NCBI GenBank assembly: GCA_907163375.1
Contig: CAJQUW010003219.1
Coordinates: 171,625 to 235,624, forward strand
Origin: Prostheceraeus crozeri
Lineage: Eukaryota > Platyhelminthes > Polycladida > Euryleptidae
DNA length: 64,000 nt
Direction of reading: 5' to 3'
In this document: in pieces, positions 63,901-64,000 of the stretch
Numbering within the stretch: position 1 is the stretch's first letter
How the letters are laid out: every line of letters begins with the position of its first letter
Made by a program: the position numbers and the translations under genes
Notes under the pieces: generated by a model
Seen by the model: the letters and a program-made list of their open reading frames with translations, nothing else
Told to the model about the DNA's origin: nothing
The model's database searches: none

Positions 63901-64000
63901 GGGGAGGGGAGGGGGGTGGGGGGGGGGAGGGGGGGGAAAGGGGGGGAGCAGGGGTGGATTGCGGGGGGGGGTAGATGGTGGGGGGATTGGGTTAGGGGTG
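63901..64000. other. G-rich tail at the window edge
   Basis: Last 100 bases are mostly G with scattered A and T. It follows a GGGTGGGG run where a satellite unit would carry its normal G run. Possibly a sequencing slip over the homopolymer; no biological feature is supported. Confidence 0.5.

Overview
The window is eukaryotic, almost certainly from an invertebrate animal. It is AT-rich and carries GT-AG introns and TATA boxes, and nearly all of it is mobile DNA: three Polinton (Maverick) elements, one CMC/Chapaev-like DNA transposon, one MITE-like insert and long tandem-repeat arrays. I found no convincing host gene, tRNA or rRNA. Family assignments rest on protein motifs read directly from the sequence; no database search was possible.

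Layout. P1 (1-14397) is the right-hand part of a Polinton that begins left of the window. It holds the capsid, protease, TBP-like, minor-capsid-like and polymerase genes and ends in a terminal repeat built of satellite units (13490-14397). An unassigned 1.1-kb spacer follows (14398-15485). P2 (15486 to about 29500) is a diverged Polinton in the opposite orientation. It has a spliced POLB gene and several accessory genes, but no integrase, ATPase, protease or capsid gene is visible, and its right end was not found. P3 (30071 to the window end) belongs to the same family as P1, is nearly identical to it over shared genes, and is the most complete copy. Its left terminus (AGTAGTAAG) and its full gene set to the polymerase side are present. 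The right subterminal block is split by a 4450-bp Chapaev-like transposon (51753-56202, 4-bp duplication ATCG), which itself carries a 493-bp inverted-repeat insert (54745-55237, 9-bp duplication). Beyond this lies an expanded satellite array (56364-63900), interrupted by a 1.9-kb A+C-rich tract.

The Polintons carry the classical module (protein-primed DNA polymerase B, integrase with chromodomain, packaging ATPase, adenovirus-type protease, capsid proteins). They also carry less usual genes: a 181-residue protein that reads as a complete two-lobed TATA-binding-protein core; two paralogous small proteins beside it, perhaps PC4-like; stand-alone copies of the POLB N-terminal domain; an exonuclease-like protein; and two RING-type proteins. 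The TBP-like gene overlaps a second reading frame that is kept in all three elements. A TATA box lies exactly 35 bp before its start codon in all three. This suggests a mobile element that carries and regulates its own transcription-initiation factor.

All three Polintons are fossils with several broken genes: P1 about eight or more breaks, P2 about ten plus a missing half, P3 about five. P1 and P3 look young relative to P2.
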